Source: Methylococcaceae bacterium (GTDB lineage: Bacteria; Pseudomonadota; Gammaproteobacteria; Methylococcales; Methylomonadaceae). Taken from it: a stretch of 13,500 bases of DNA. Each line of letters starts with the position of its first letter. The stretch's first letter is position 1. The position numbers and the translations under genes are program-made. Under the pieces are notes generated by a model. That model ran no database searches. It saw nothing but the letters and a program-made list of their open reading frames with translations, and was not told the DNA's origin. The stretch lies in the NCBI GenBank assembly GCA_009925045.1, contig RFQK01000021.1, forward strand, positions 1-13,500, written 5' to 3'. Positions 1 through 7,442 of this stretch are shown in pieces.

Positions 1-2
1 TA

Positions 3-494
3 GTCGGGGGGTTCTTTGTTTTACTGATTTTATATGTGTTTCTCTACAACTTTCGTAGCGCACTGATTGCCGCTTTAGCCATTCCTTTGTCCTTAATGAC
101 GGCTGTCTTGGTGCTGCTGGAAAATGGCATCAATCTCAATATCATGGTGTTGGGTGGTCTGGCGATAGCGCTTGGTGAGGTGGTTGATGACGCCATTATC
201 GATACCGAAAATATTTTTCGCCGATTGCGCGAAAACCAACACTCAGCACATCCCTTAGCATTCAACACGGTCATTTACCGAGCTTCTTTGGAAGTGCGCA
301 GTTCAGTGGTGTATGCCAGTTTTATTGTGGCTTTGGTGTTTGTGCCTTTGTTGACGCTGGAAGGCGTGGCGGGACGCTTATTTGCGCCCTTAGGCTATTC
401 CTATATTCTGGCAATTTTGATGTCTTTGTTGGTAGCGCTGACTTTGACACCGGCCCTGTGTCATTTTGTTATTACCCGCTCATTTGACAGATGA
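3..494 (+). CDS. RND efflux permease, heavy-metal (CusA/CzcA) type, internal fragment before a frameshift (5' end outside window)
   Basis: This is part of an inner-membrane proton-driven RND pump that exports metal ions or drugs with a periplasmic adaptor and an outer-membrane channel. The frame is open from base 3, upstream of the GTG at 36, so the gene begins outside the window. The visible part is the end of the first half: hydrophobic TM segments, the FLYNFRSALIAALAIPLSL stretch typical of TM2-TM3 in this family, then GEVVDDAIIDTENIFRRLREN, the TM4 region whose acidic residues relay protons. It ends in LTLTPALCHF, where family members continue with LLLP. Here the frame instead runs into VITRSFDR and a stop at 494. 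The expected continuation lies in the next frame from 466, so this fragment and the next entry are one disrupted gene. The metal substrate cannot be read from this part. Family assignment is firm; the HME subclass is likely. Confidence 0.85.
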   Translation, partial: VGGFFVLLILYVFLYNFRSALIAALAIPLSLMTAVLVLLENGINLNIMVLGGLAIALGEVVDDAIIDTENIFRRLRENQHSAHPLAFNTVIYRASLEVRSSVVYASFIVALVFVPLLTLEGVAGRLFAPLGYSYILAILMSLLVALTLTPALCHFVITRSFDR

Positions 495-2082
495 AACTGA
501 TCCGCCTTTGGTCCGTTGGCTTAAACCGCGCTACGCCAAAAGTTTGTTGTGGTTATCGTCCCATTTTCGTCCGGTGATGCTTGGCAGTGTCGCGGCTTGC
601 GGCTTGGGCTTGATAGGATTTCTGCAGTTGGATCATAAGTTTTTGCCGGAACTGCGAGAAGGGCATTTTATTCTGCATACCCAAAGTGTGCCGGGTACTT
701 CGCTCACCGAGTCGATCCGGATCGGCAGTCGTCTGACCGAGCAATTTATGGCGATTACTGGGGTTGAGTCGGTATCACAATGGGCGGGGCGGGCGGAGCG
801 AGGCGCAGACACCTATGGCAGTCACTACAGTGAGTATGAAGTCAGACTGAAACCTTTATCAGGCCAGGCTCAGCAGGCCGTATTGGATCAATTGCGTGCC
901 ATTCTGGATGATTTCCCCGGCATCCATTATGAGGCCAACACCTTTTTGACAGAGCGTGTCGATGAAACGATTTCAGGCTATACCTCGGCTGTAGTGGTTA
1001 ATATCTTTGGTCATGATTTTAGCGTGTTGGATAAGCAAGCTCAGCAAGTAGCGGCGATTATGCAAGCAATGCTAGGGGCTGACGATATTCAATTACGGTC
1101 ACCACCGGCAACCGCCATGATGCAGGTTCAGCTTAATCTGGATCAGTTACGTTTCCGCGGAATTACCCCGGGTCAGGTGATGACCGCCTTGCAGACCGCT
1201 TATGAAGGGCGGGTGGTCGCCAAAAATTTGCAGGGTAACCGTATCTTTAATGTTGCTGTGGTTCTGGCGCCGGATTTGCGGACGCAGGTGGAATATCTTC
1301 AGCAGATTCCCCTGAGCGGTCCCGAAGGACGCCGAGTTTTATTAAGCGAAGTGGCCGATATTGAGCAGGGCGAAGGCCGCTATAACATTCTGCATCAAGG
1401 CGCGCAGCGGGTGCAGACTGTGACTTGTAATGTCAATGCCAGAGATATGGATGATTTTATGGCGGAGCTTAAGCAAAAAGTCTTACACGAAATGCAATGG
1501 CCGGCCGGCACTTATCCTGATTTTAAAGGCGCTGCTCTGGAACAGGCTGAGGCGCGTGAGGCTTTAATTTTGCATGCTTTATTAGCGGGGAGCGGGGTAC
1601 TGTTGTTAATCTATATTGCCCTGGGTAATCTGCGCAATGTTTTGCTGACCCTGGTCAATCTGCCTTTTGCTTTGCTCGGTGGAGTGGCGGTGGTTGTGAT
1701 TGGTCATGCGACCTTGTCAGTCGGTTCTTTTGTGGGTTTTATTACCTTATTCGGGATTACGGTGAGAAACTGCATCATGTTAATCTCACATTACCAGCAT
1801 TTGATTGACCATGAACAGCAAAGCTGGAATCTGGAAACATTGATCAGAGGTGCGCAGGAACGATTGCCATCTATACTGATGACCGCTTTGGTGACCGCCT
1901 TGGCGATGTTGCCGATTGCCTTGAACAGCGATAATCCAGGCCGAGAGATTATGGGACCTATGGCAGCGATTATTGTTGGCGGTCTGGTGTCCTCCACCTT
2001 GCTTAATCTGCTGTTATTGCCTGCCATATTATTGCGTTATGGTCGATTTGCACCGCGGGAAGCTGACGCCTTGATAGAATAG
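466..2082 (+). CDS. RND efflux permease, heavy-metal type, C-terminal half after the frameshift
   Basis: This is the second half of the same pump. Its first residues (LLLPAHLTDETDPPLVRWLK) continue the family sequence directly from ALCHF of the preceding fragment, so the TTG at 466 is a frame entry point rather than a believable start, and no Shine-Dalgarno precedes it. After one TM segment comes the second periplasmic porter loop (LPELREGHF, PGTSLTESIRIG, and YNILHQGAQRV near the loop's end). TM8-TM12 follow, including LGNLRNVLLTLVNLPFALLGG and GFITLFGITVRNCIMLISHY, which matches the TM10 pattern. The stop at 2082 gives a normal family C-terminus, so only the one-base lesion appears damaging. 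The reading frame is otherwise intact over 538 codons, which points to a recent mutation, a sequencing error, or programmed frameshifting rather than an old pseudogene. The ylqF gene starts 25 bases downstream. Confidence 0.85.
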   Translation: MLLPAHLTDETDPPLVRWLKPRYAKSLLWLSSHFRPVMLGSVAACGLGLIGFLQLDHKFLPELREGHFILHTQSVPGTSLTESIRIGSRLTEQFMAITGVESVSQWAGRAERGADTYGSHYSEYEVRLKPLSGQAQQAVLDQLRAILDDFPGIHYEANTFLTERVDETISGYTSAVVVNIFGHDFSVLDKQAQQVAAIMQAMLGADDIQLRSPPATAMMQVQLNLDQLRFRGITPGQVMTALQTAYEGRVVAKNLQGNRIFNVAVVLAPDLRTQVEYLQQIPLSGPEGRRVLLSEVADIEQGEGRYNILHQGAQRVQTVTCNVNARDMDDFMAELKQKVLHEMQWPAGTYPDFKGAALEQAEAREALILHALLAGSGVLLLIYIALGNLRNVLLTLVNLPFALLGGVAVVVIGHATLSVGSFVGFITLFGITVRNCIMLISHYQHLIDHEQQSWNLETLIRGAQERLPSILMTALVTALAMLPIALNSDNPGREIMGPMAAIIVGGLVSSTLLNLLLLPAILLRYGRFAPREADALIE

Positions 2083-2107
2083 CCCTTTATCAGTCCAATT
2101 TTTAAAC

Positions 2108-3013
2108 ATGCAAATTCAGTGGTTCCCGGGGCATATGCACAAGGCCAGTTTGGAAATCAAACATGCCTTACCCGATATTGATGTACTCATCGAAATTCTT
2201 GATGCCCGTATTCCATTCAGCAGTCAGAACCCTATGCTCGATAAGTTGCGTGGGGACAAACCGACCATCCGGGTCCTGAATAAATGTGATCTGGCAGATC
2301 CGGAATTGACAGCAATCTGGCAGTCGCATATGGAACAACAGGTTGGGGTGAAAACTTTAGCAGTCACTACACAGCAGCCAGATAAAATTCGGCAAATCAG
2401 CGCCTTGTGCGCTCGGATGTTGCCGGAAAAGACCGCGGCCAATAAGGTGGTGCGGAGTATGATCATGGGTATTCCCAATGTCGGAAAATCGACCATCATC
2501 AATATTCTGGCGGGTCGTATCATAGCCAAAACCGGCAATGAACCGGCTGTGACTAAACACCAGCAAAAAATCAATCTCGGCAATAACCTGATACTCTCCG
2601 ATACACCCGGTGTGTTATGGCCGAATCTTGAAAATCGTCACAGTGGCTATAGACTGGCGGTGAGTGGCGCGATTAAAGACACCGCCTTTCAATATGATGA
2701 TATTGCTTTATTTGCACTGGAGTATTTAGTCAAAGCCTATCCTGCTTTACTCCAAAAACGCTATCAACTCCAGCCTTTACCCGATGAACCTATGGCTTTG
2801 CTAGAGGCGATTGGTCGCAAACGCGGTTGTTTGAAAGCTGGAAAACAGGTGGATTACGATAAAGCCGCCAAACTGGTCTTAAATGAATTCCGCACCGGAA
2901 CTCTCGGGACCATTACCCTGGAAACCCCCGCAATGATTGCAGACGAAATGGTAGAACTGGAAGCTATTCGTCTGGCAAAAGCCGAAAAAAAAGCCGCCCG
3001 TAAAAAACGTTAA
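2108..3013 (+). CDS. ylqF: Ribosome biogenesis GTPase YlqF/RbgA
   Basis: A cytoplasmic GTPase of the YlqF/YawG family. Bacillus RbgA acts in late assembly of the 50S subunit; a similar role is assumed here. The protein has 301 residues and opens with the family signature QWFPGHMHKA. The GTPase motifs occur in the circularly permuted order expected for the family: G4 NKCD at residues 58-61, then G1 GIPNVGKS at 121-128, a G2 Thr around 149 (PAVTKHQ), and G3 DTPGV at 165-169. The C-terminal helical domain (about 190-301) ends in a basic tail (KAEKKAARKKR) suited to rRNA binding. The ATG at 2108 fits the family N-terminus exactly, although no strong Shine-Dalgarno is visible in the 25 bases after the pump gene. 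The gene may therefore be read from the upstream transcript. A large palindrome begins five bases after its stop. Confidence 0.95.
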   Translation: MQIQWFPGHMHKASLEIKHALPDIDVLIEILDARIPFSSQNPMLDKLRGDKPTIRVLNKCDLADPELTAIWQSHMEQQVGVKTLAVTTQQPDKIRQISALCARMLPEKTAANKVVRSMIMGIPNVGKSTIINILAGRIIAKTGNEPAVTKHQQKINLGNNLILSDTPGVLWPNLENRHSGYRLAVSGAIKDTAFQYDDIALFALEYLVKAYPALLQKRYQLQPLPDEPMALLEAIGRKRGCLKAGKQVDYDKAAKLVLNEFRTGTLGTITLETPAMIADEMVELEAIRLAKAEKKAARKKR

Positions 3014-3066
3014 AAAAAGGGGCCAGGCTCGTAAATACGTGTATTTACGAGCCTGGCCCCCTTCTA
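3012..3066. terminator. Perfect 20-bp-arm palindrome, probable bidirectional terminator or mobile palindromic repeat
   Basis: The arms 3019-3038 and 3041-3060 are perfect reverse complements separated by two bases (GT). The outer part is G+C-rich (GGGGCCAGGCTCG) and the inner part A+T-rich. Seven A residues (3012-3018) precede it, so on the minus strand the stem is followed by seven T residues, an ideal intrinsic terminator for leftward transcription. On the plus strand it is followed only by CTTCTAAGTTTTC, a weaker tract. It sits five bases after the ylqF stop. The length and perfection are more than a terminator needs, so an origin as a mobile palindromic repeat is possible. Confidence 0.75.
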
Positions 3067-3072
3067 AGTTTT

Positions 3073-3088
3073 CTATACATTTGTATAG
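3073..3088. repeat. Short dyad CTATAC-ATTT-GTATAG
   Basis: A 6-bp perfect inverted repeat with a four-base spacer lies just right of the large palindrome, in the 5' region of the orphan gene. It could be an operator, but it lies 135 bases before the ATG, no promoter is recognisable beside it, and A+T-rich dyads of this size arise by chance. Confidence 0.25.
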
Positions 3089-3210
3089 GTATCATAGTGA
3101 TTGTTTGATGTGTTCTAATGAAAACGATCTGATTTCACTAGTCATATCTCCAATTTTTTTCGGTAATTTTAAATTTACTGAGTTCCTTGATGTTTTAGAT
3201 GCTAAATTTT

Positions 3211-3216
3211 AGGAGA
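3211..3216 (+). promoter_or_regulatory. Strong Shine-Dalgarno of the orphan gene
   Basis: AGGAGA stands six bases before the ATG at 3223. It is among the best ribosome binding sites in the window. It fixes the start of the orphan gene and argues that the gene is really translated even though the product is unrecognised. Confidence 0.7.
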
Positions 3217-3222
3217 CTCTAA

Positions 3223-4083
3223 ATGGGTGAGTTAATTGAACATTCTGATAATGGAGATGGGAATATTGACTTTATCCGAGTCGGTGAGGCTAAGACCCCT
3301 GTCTCAGTCAAGGTATATCAGGACATTTACCATCAAGTAACCGGACGGACAGAACAGATAAGAGAACGCTATTCCGACAATATATTGGTTGAGTTTTCAG
3401 AAATAGAGCAACTGCATATTAAGATTAAACAACTGTGTGATATTCATAAAATTGTAGCTTGCAACGAAGTAATTTCAGTATTTCACGAGAAAGAACGAAA
3501 AGAACAATTCACATCTTTTGATAGATTTTGCAATTACAACTCTAACGCGGCCAGTCCAACTGTCAGTATGGTCTTAAAGTACAACTTTTCCATAATTCCT
3601 GCTGGGTTAGACGCCCCACAAGAATATGTGGTTTCTATTCGACTGACCTCTCGAGTAGCCATGCTTCAACAGATCGAAAAAGACGTACCGCGATTTGTGG
3701 GAAGTCGTTTCCTCGGAATTGTTGCACTTAACACGGCTGAAGTAACAATAGAGTATGCTGACTACGTTATTGCCAGAGGGTTTCTCGAAGCATTCGATGA
3801 ATGGATAAGGGGATGTAAGAAAACTACTCCAATTTGGATGCTGAACGTATCACGCAAATGGTCAGAGTATATTCCTGGAACTGCAAAGATTATTTCAGGA
3901 ATTCTCATTACATGGTGTGCATTTCAAACCATTCCAATTTACTTCAACCCTGCAACGACTCAGCCAGATACATGGGCACGTTTCTTTGTCGTTTTTGCGG
4001 GGGCCGCTCTTATTCTCGTCCCTCTTATGGGTAGTGTGGGCACCCTTATCGAGGAAGCAAGCAGCTTCTTTGAAAGAGATTAG
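3223..4083 (+). CDS. Hypothetical protein with two C-terminal transmembrane segments
   Basis: I do not recognise this 286-residue protein. Residues 1 to about 215 look soluble: a polar N-terminus without signal peptide, a helical stretch around FSEIEQLHIKIKQLCDIHKIV, then a mixed region with FTSFDRFCNYNSN and alternating hydrophobic stretches such as VSMVLKYNFSIIP and EYVVSIRLTSRVAML. Further on is YADYVIARGFLEAFDEWIRG. Two hydrophobic segments follow at about 220-242 (AKIISGILITWCAFQTIPIYF) and 252-276 (ARFFVVFAGAALILVPLMGSV), so a cytoplasmic sensor- or binding-type domain anchored by a helical hairpin is plausible. The start is fixed by AGGAGA six bases upstream. Composition is visibly more A+T-rich, with ATA, AGA and GGA codons more common than in its neighbours, and no flanking gene is functionally related. 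Horizontal acquisition is likely but unproven. An effector or defence role would be a guess. Confidence 0.75.
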   Translation: MGELIEHSDNGDGNIDFIRVGEAKTPVSVKVYQDIYHQVTGRTEQIRERYSDNILVEFSEIEQLHIKIKQLCDIHKIVACNEVISVFHEKERKEQFTSFDRFCNYNSNAASPTVSMVLKYNFSIIPAGLDAPQEYVVSIRLTSRVAMLQQIEKDVPRFVGSRFLGIVALNTAEVTIEYADYVIARGFLEAFDEWIRGCKKTTPIWMLNVSRKWSEYIPGTAKIISGILITWCAFQTIPIYFNPATTQPDTWARFFVVFAGAALILVPLMGSVGTLIEEASSFFERD

Positions 4084-4089
4084 TGTTGC

Positions 4090-4119
4090 CTTCAGAGAAT
4101 GCTCTGAAGCTATTTTCTT
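4090..4119 (+). terminator. Intrinsic terminator of the orphan gene
   Basis: An 8-bp perfect stem, CTTCAGAG at 4090-4097 and CTCTGAAG at 4102-4109, with loop AATG, starts six bases after the stop codon and is followed by CTATTTTCTT. It suggests the orphan gene is its own single-gene transcription unit. Confidence 0.6.
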
Positions 4120-4175
4120 AAAGTTTTTTGTAGTATTAAAACTAGATCAATTTTAATGAAATGGAAAGTCCAACG

Positions 4176-4326
4176 GAATTGGATATGAAGTATAAAGACA
4201 ACGCCTTAGCTACTACGCTAAGAAACGGCACGTCTTGCGCTTAGCTTCTGAGTATTTTGTGCTCAGAAGGCATTTGATTGCGATCCAATTCATAGAGTTA
4301 CAAGATAATACTAGAGTGTCAAATGC
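4176..4326. other. Gene-free stretch rich in inverted repeats, possible structured RNA or mobile-element remnant
   Basis: The 305 bases between the orphan gene and nadA hold no convincing gene. Besides the terminator at 4090, these pairs can be read: GAATTGGAT 4176-4184 with ATCCAATTC 4283-4291; CTTAGC 4205-4210 with GCTAAG 4217-4222; CTTCTGAG 4245-4252 with CTCAGAAG 4262-4269; GCATTTGA 4270-4277 with TCAAATGC 4319-4326. The second and third nest inside the first, giving a two-branched fold. The last crosses it, so it would be an alternative pairing or a pseudoknot. One 8-bp pair is expected by chance in such a length, so the cluster is suggestive only. Confidence 0.35.
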
Positions 4327-4388
4327 GTAAGAAGAAACCAAAGCTTACTAAGTTTTTCAATCAGATTTAGCTGCTGTAAGTGTTCTCT

Positions 4389-5489
4389 CTAAGAAGCCAA
4401 CAACATATTATCCAGCGCGACCTTAGCTTGTTGCTTTTCAGTATCTGTCACAACAATTTGATTGACCACATGGCCTGCGGCTAGATTCTCCAAGACCCAG
4501 GCGAGATGTTGTGGGTCAGTACGGAACATGGTCGAGCACATACTTAAGGTCGGAGCCATGAAATGCACCGATTTACCCTGAGCTTTGCACTCTTGGTTTA
4601 GACGGTTGACCAGATTCAGTTCGGTTGCGACCAGCCAGCGGGTATTAGGCTGACCTTCGCGGACGATTTTCAAGATCATTTCGGTCGAGCCGATGTAATC
4701 GGATTTTTCACAGACTTCAAAACAGGCTTCCGGATGCGAAACGACAATGGTTTCGGGATAGCGGGCTTTGAAATTGTCGATTTGCTCTGGCTGAAATGCT
4801 TGATGCACCGAACAATAGCCTTTCCAGAGAATGATTTTGGCATCACGGATTTGCTGTTCGCTGAGGCCGCCCATAGGTTTGTTGAAATCCCAGGTCACCA
4901 TCTGTTGCAGCGGAATGCCCATCCGATAGCCAGTGTTGCGGCCTAAATGCTGATCCGGGAAGAATAAAACTTTTTCGCGGCGTTCAAAGCTCCAGTTAAG
5001 GATTTTTTCAGCATTGGAGGAGGTGCAGACGATGCCGTCATGTTTGCCGCAAAAAGATTTCAGGTCAGCAGATGAATTGATATAAGTAACCGGGGTGACC
5101 TGATTCTCAACATCTATCACTTGCGCCAGTTCATTCCAGCATTGTTCAACTTTGATGCGGTTGGCCATATCCGCCATGGAGCAGCCAGCAGCCAGGTCAG
5201 GCAAAATGGCAATCTGCTCGGGGCGTGACAGAATATCGGCTACCTCGGCCATGAAATGCACACCGCAAAAGACAATGTATTCGGCTTCCGACTGCGCAGC
5301 TTCCCGGGATAATTTTAAGGAGTCCCCGTAAATATCAGCATGTTTAAAAACTTCGTCACGCTGGTAATGATGGCCTAGCACAATCAGACGTTTACCGAGT
5401 TTGGCTTTCGCTGCCGCAATGCGTCTATCGCACTCGGCTTCATCAAGCAGCGCATAATCATGAATAGGAAGAGCGGAACTGTTCGCCAT
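4389..5489 (-). CDS. nadA: Quinolinate synthase A
   Basis: NadA condenses iminoaspartate (from NadB) with dihydroxyacetone phosphate to quinolinate, the first committed product of de novo NAD synthesis, using a [4Fe-4S] cluster in the cytoplasm. The family signature GHHYQRDEV lies at residues 39-47. Three cysteines sit where the longer NadA type has its cluster ligands: C103 in AAGCSMAD, C226 in KGYCSVH and C318 in LSMCSTM. The chosen ATG at 5489 gives 366 residues, near the usual 350-370. A TTG at 5507 would add six residues, but it overlaps the GAAGG that probably serves as the Shine-Dalgarno, so I prefer the ATG. The gene follows aspS on the same strand after 85 bases containing a hairpin. 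No nadB or nadC is in view. No clear terminator follows its stop, which faces the orphan gene's 3' end. Confidence 0.95.
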   Translation of the reverse strand: MANSSALPIHDYALLDEAECDRRIAAAKAKLGKRLIVLGHHYQRDEVFKHADIYGDSLKLSREAAQSEAEYIVFCGVHFMAEVADILSRPEQIAILPDLAAGCSMADMANRIKVEQCWNELAQVIDVENQVTPVTYINSSADLKSFCGKHDGIVCTSSNAEKILNWSFERREKVLFFPDQHLGRNTGYRMGIPLQQMVTWDFNKPMGGLSEQQIRDAKIILWKGYCSVHQAFQPEQIDNFKARYPETIVVSHPEACFEVCEKSDYIGSTEMILKIVREGQPNTRWLVATELNLVNRLNQECKAQGKSVHFMAPTLSMCSTMFRTDPQHLAWVLENLAAGHVVNQIVVTDTEKQQAKVALDNMLLAS

Positions 5490-5538
5490 GATAGTCGTAA
5501 CCTTCAATTAGACAGTAAACAGGGGTTGCAAAGGGGGT

Positions 5539-5564
5539 TCAGGCCGGATAGTCGTCCGGCCTGA
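5539..5564 (-). terminator. Hairpin between aspS and nadA
   Basis: A 10-bp perfect stem (5539-5548 with 5555-5564, six-base loop) begins 10 bases after the aspS stop in the direction of transcription. It is stable and G+C-rich but is followed on the minus strand by ACCCCCTTTGC, not a proper T tract. It may be a partial terminator or a processing or stability element that separates aspS from nadA expression. Confidence 0.5.
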
Positions 5565-5574
5565 GAGTACACGC

Positions 5575-7365
5575 TTATTCGGGTTTTGCTTCTTTACCGT
5601 CGGGTTTGCGCAGACGGATACCCAGTTCTTTCAATTGTTCTTCACTGACCACGGCGGGTGCATTGAACAGCGGGCAAGCCGCAGTCTGGGTTTTAGGGAA
5701 AGCAATCACATCACGAATCGAGCTGGCGCCGGTCATCAGCATGACCAGGCGATCCAGACCAAAGGCGATACCGCCGTGTGGAGGCGCACCATATTTCAAA
5801 GCATCCAAGAGGAAGCCAAACTTCTCGCGGGCTTCTTCGTGGCCAATGCCCAGGATATCGAACACAGTTTGCTGCATCGCAGTACGGTTAATACGAATTG
5901 AACCACCACCGACTTCAGTGCCATTTAATACCAAGTCATAAGCGCGTGACAGAGCGGTCCCTGGGTTAGCTACTAAATCTTCAACTGAGCAGCTGGGTGC
6001 GGTGAATGGATGATGAATTGCGGTAAAACGTTTAGCTTTCTCATCCCAAGCGAACATTGGGAAATCAACCACCCACATCGGTGCCCACTCGCAGCTCAGC
6101 AAGTTGCGATCCAGACCCAGCTTGACACGCAGAGCGCCCATTGCTTCATTGACGATGCTAGCTTTGTCCGCACCAAAGAAAATTAAATCGCCGTTCTGTG
6201 CGCCGACTTTAGTCATGACTTTGGCCCAGACTTCATCGGGTGCAAATTTAACAATCGGTGATTGCAGGCCTTCAACACCGGCGGCAAGATCGTTGACTTT
6301 GATGTAAGCCAGACCTTTAGCGCCGTAAATGCCAACGAATTTGGTCAGTTCATCAATCGTGCTTCGGCTCATGTCACCGCCTTCAGGCAGGCGCATAGCC
6401 ACTACGCGGCCATTCGGATCATTGGCTGGGCCGGAAAATACTTTGAAGTCAACGGCTTGCATTTCTTCGGCAATATCGACCAACTCCAGAGGAATACGCA
6501 AATCCGGACGATCAGAACCATAACGACGCATTGCTTCAGCGTAGCTCATCACTGGGAATTGATCGCCCAAATCGACATGAATAATGTCTTTGAACAGACG
6601 GCGGATCATTTCTTCCATGATCTGCATAATTTGCTGTTCATTCAGGAATGAAGTCTCGATATCCAGCTGGGTAAACTCAGGCTGACGGTCAGCGCGCAAA
6701 TCTTCGTCACGGAAACAACGCACGACTTGGTAATAACGCTCCATGCCGGCAATCATTAACAACTGTTTATACAGTTGCGGTGACTGAGGCAGGGCGAAGA
6801 ACGAATTCTGATGGGTACGGCTAGGTACGATGTAGTCGCGAGCGCCTTCAGGTGTTGCTTTGGTCAGATAAGGCGTTTCGATTTCAAAAAACTCGTGATC
6901 ATCCAGATATTGACGCAAATGACGGGTTACGTCACGACGCACTTTCATTTTTTGTTGCATGGAAGTGCGGCGCAGGTCGATATAACGGAAACGCAGACGG
7001 GTTTCTTCGTTGACTTCGATTTCGCTTTCCAGTGGGAACGGCGGAGTTTCCGACTCGTTCAATACTTCTATTTGTTTGCCCAGTACTTCGATTTCACCGG
7101 TGGTGATGTTGGGGTTATGCGTGCCATCAGGACGGCCACGAACGATGCCTTCAATGCGAACCACATATTCACTGCGGACACTTTCAGCAATTTTGAAGCT
7201 TGCAGCTTCATCCGGGTCGAAAACCACTTGAACTAAACCGGCGCGGTCGCGCAGGTCAATAAAAATAACGCCGCCATGGTCGCGACGACGATGAACCCAG
7301 CCGCATAGTGCGACGGTTTGGCCCAGGTTTTGAGTGGTTAATTCTCCACATTTGTGGCTACGCAT
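5575..7365 (-). CDS. aspS: Aspartyl-tRNA synthetase, probably non-discriminating (aspartate--tRNA(Asp/Asn) ligase)
   Basis: A class IIb synthetase that attaches aspartate to tRNA with ATP. At 596 residues it has the full bacterial layout: an N-terminal OB-fold for the anticodon (about 1-110), the catalytic domain with motif 2 around [22 protein letters not shown], the bacterial GAD insertion (about 290-420), and motif 3 [12 protein letters not shown] near the C-terminus. His30 in HRRRDHGG and Gly81 in RPDGTHN match the positions (His31 and the nearby Gly in Pseudomonas aeruginosa) that mark AspRS charging both tRNA-Asp and tRNA-Asn. The discriminating E. coli type has Leu (RRRDLG) at the first. 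That implies GatCAB converts Asp-tRNA-Asn to Asn-tRNA-Asn in this organism; this is an inference. The ATG at 7365 matches the family start MRSHxCG, with only a weak GAG upstream. fmdB lies 77 bases upstream on the same strand. Confidence 0.96.
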   Translation of the reverse strand: MRSHKCGELTTQNLGQTVALCGWVHRRRDHGGVIFIDLRDRAGLVQVVFDPDEAASFKIAESVRSEYVVRIEGIVRGRPDGTHNPNITTGEIEVLGKQIEVLNESETPPFPLESEIEVNEETRLRFRYIDLRRTSMQQKMKVRRDVTRHLRQYLDDHEFFEIETPYLTKATPEGARDYIVPSRTHQNSFFALPQSPQLYKQLLMIAGMERYYQVVRCFRDEDLRADRQPEFTQLDIETSFLNEQQIMQIMEEMIRRLFKDIIHVDLGDQFPVMSYAEAMRRYGSDRPDLRIPLELVDIAEEMQAVDFKVFSGPANDPNGRVVAMRLPEGGDMSRSTIDELTKFVGIYGAKGLAYIKVNDLAAGVEGLQSPIVKFAPDEVWAKVMTKVGAQNGDLIFFGADKASIVNEAMGALRVKLGLDRNLLSCEWAPMWVVDFPMFAWDEKAKRFTAIHHPFTAPSCSVEDLVANPGTALSRAYDLVLNGTEVGGGSIRINRTAMQQTVFDILGIGHEEAREKFGFLLDALKYGAPPHGGIAFGLDRLVMLMTGASSIRDVIAFPKTQTAACPLFNAPAVVSEEQLKELGIRLRKPDGKEAKPE

Positions 7366-7415
7366 AATGGTTCTCGGTAATGAGGTGTTAACTAAAATAA
7401 TTGTGAATTCAGGTG

Positions 7416-7435
7416 TTTTGCTGATGAAAGCAAAA
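7416..7435 (-). other. Hairpin between fmdB and aspS
   Basis: TTTTGCT at 7416-7422 and AGCAAAA at 7429-7435 form a 7-bp perfect stem with a six-base loop in the fmdB-aspS spacer. On the minus strand it is followed by CACCTGAATTC, not T residues, so it is not an intrinsic terminator. It could tune aspS expression relative to fmdB or be a chance structure. Confidence 0.25.
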
Positions 7436-7442
7436 TCAGGGA

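Noticed and set aside
36..494. GTG at 36 as the start of the efflux gene
   Set aside because: The frame is open back to base 3 with family-like sequence (VGGFFVLLILY), so the gene begins outside the window.
3834..4156. Short plus-strand frames overlapping the end of the orphan gene
   Set aside because: They lie in other frames of the orphan gene, lack ribosome sites and look like shadows.
4161..4244. A 27-codon open frame (MESPTELDMKYKDN...) in the gene-free stretch
   Set aside because: It has no Shine-Dalgarno or recognisable product and overlaps the inverted-repeat cluster; at best it is a remnant.
4200..4330. Integron attC-like site
   Set aside because: The repeats have no GTTRRRY/RYYYAAC ends and no integrase or cassette is present.
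5487..5507. TTG at 5507 as the nadA start
   Set aside because: It overlaps the GAAGG that best serves as Shine-Dalgarno for the ATG at 5489, and the added six residues have no family likeness.
6262..7236. Long plus-strand open frames opposite aspS
   Set aside because: They are antisense shadows of a strongly conserved gene, with no ribosome site or recognisable protein.
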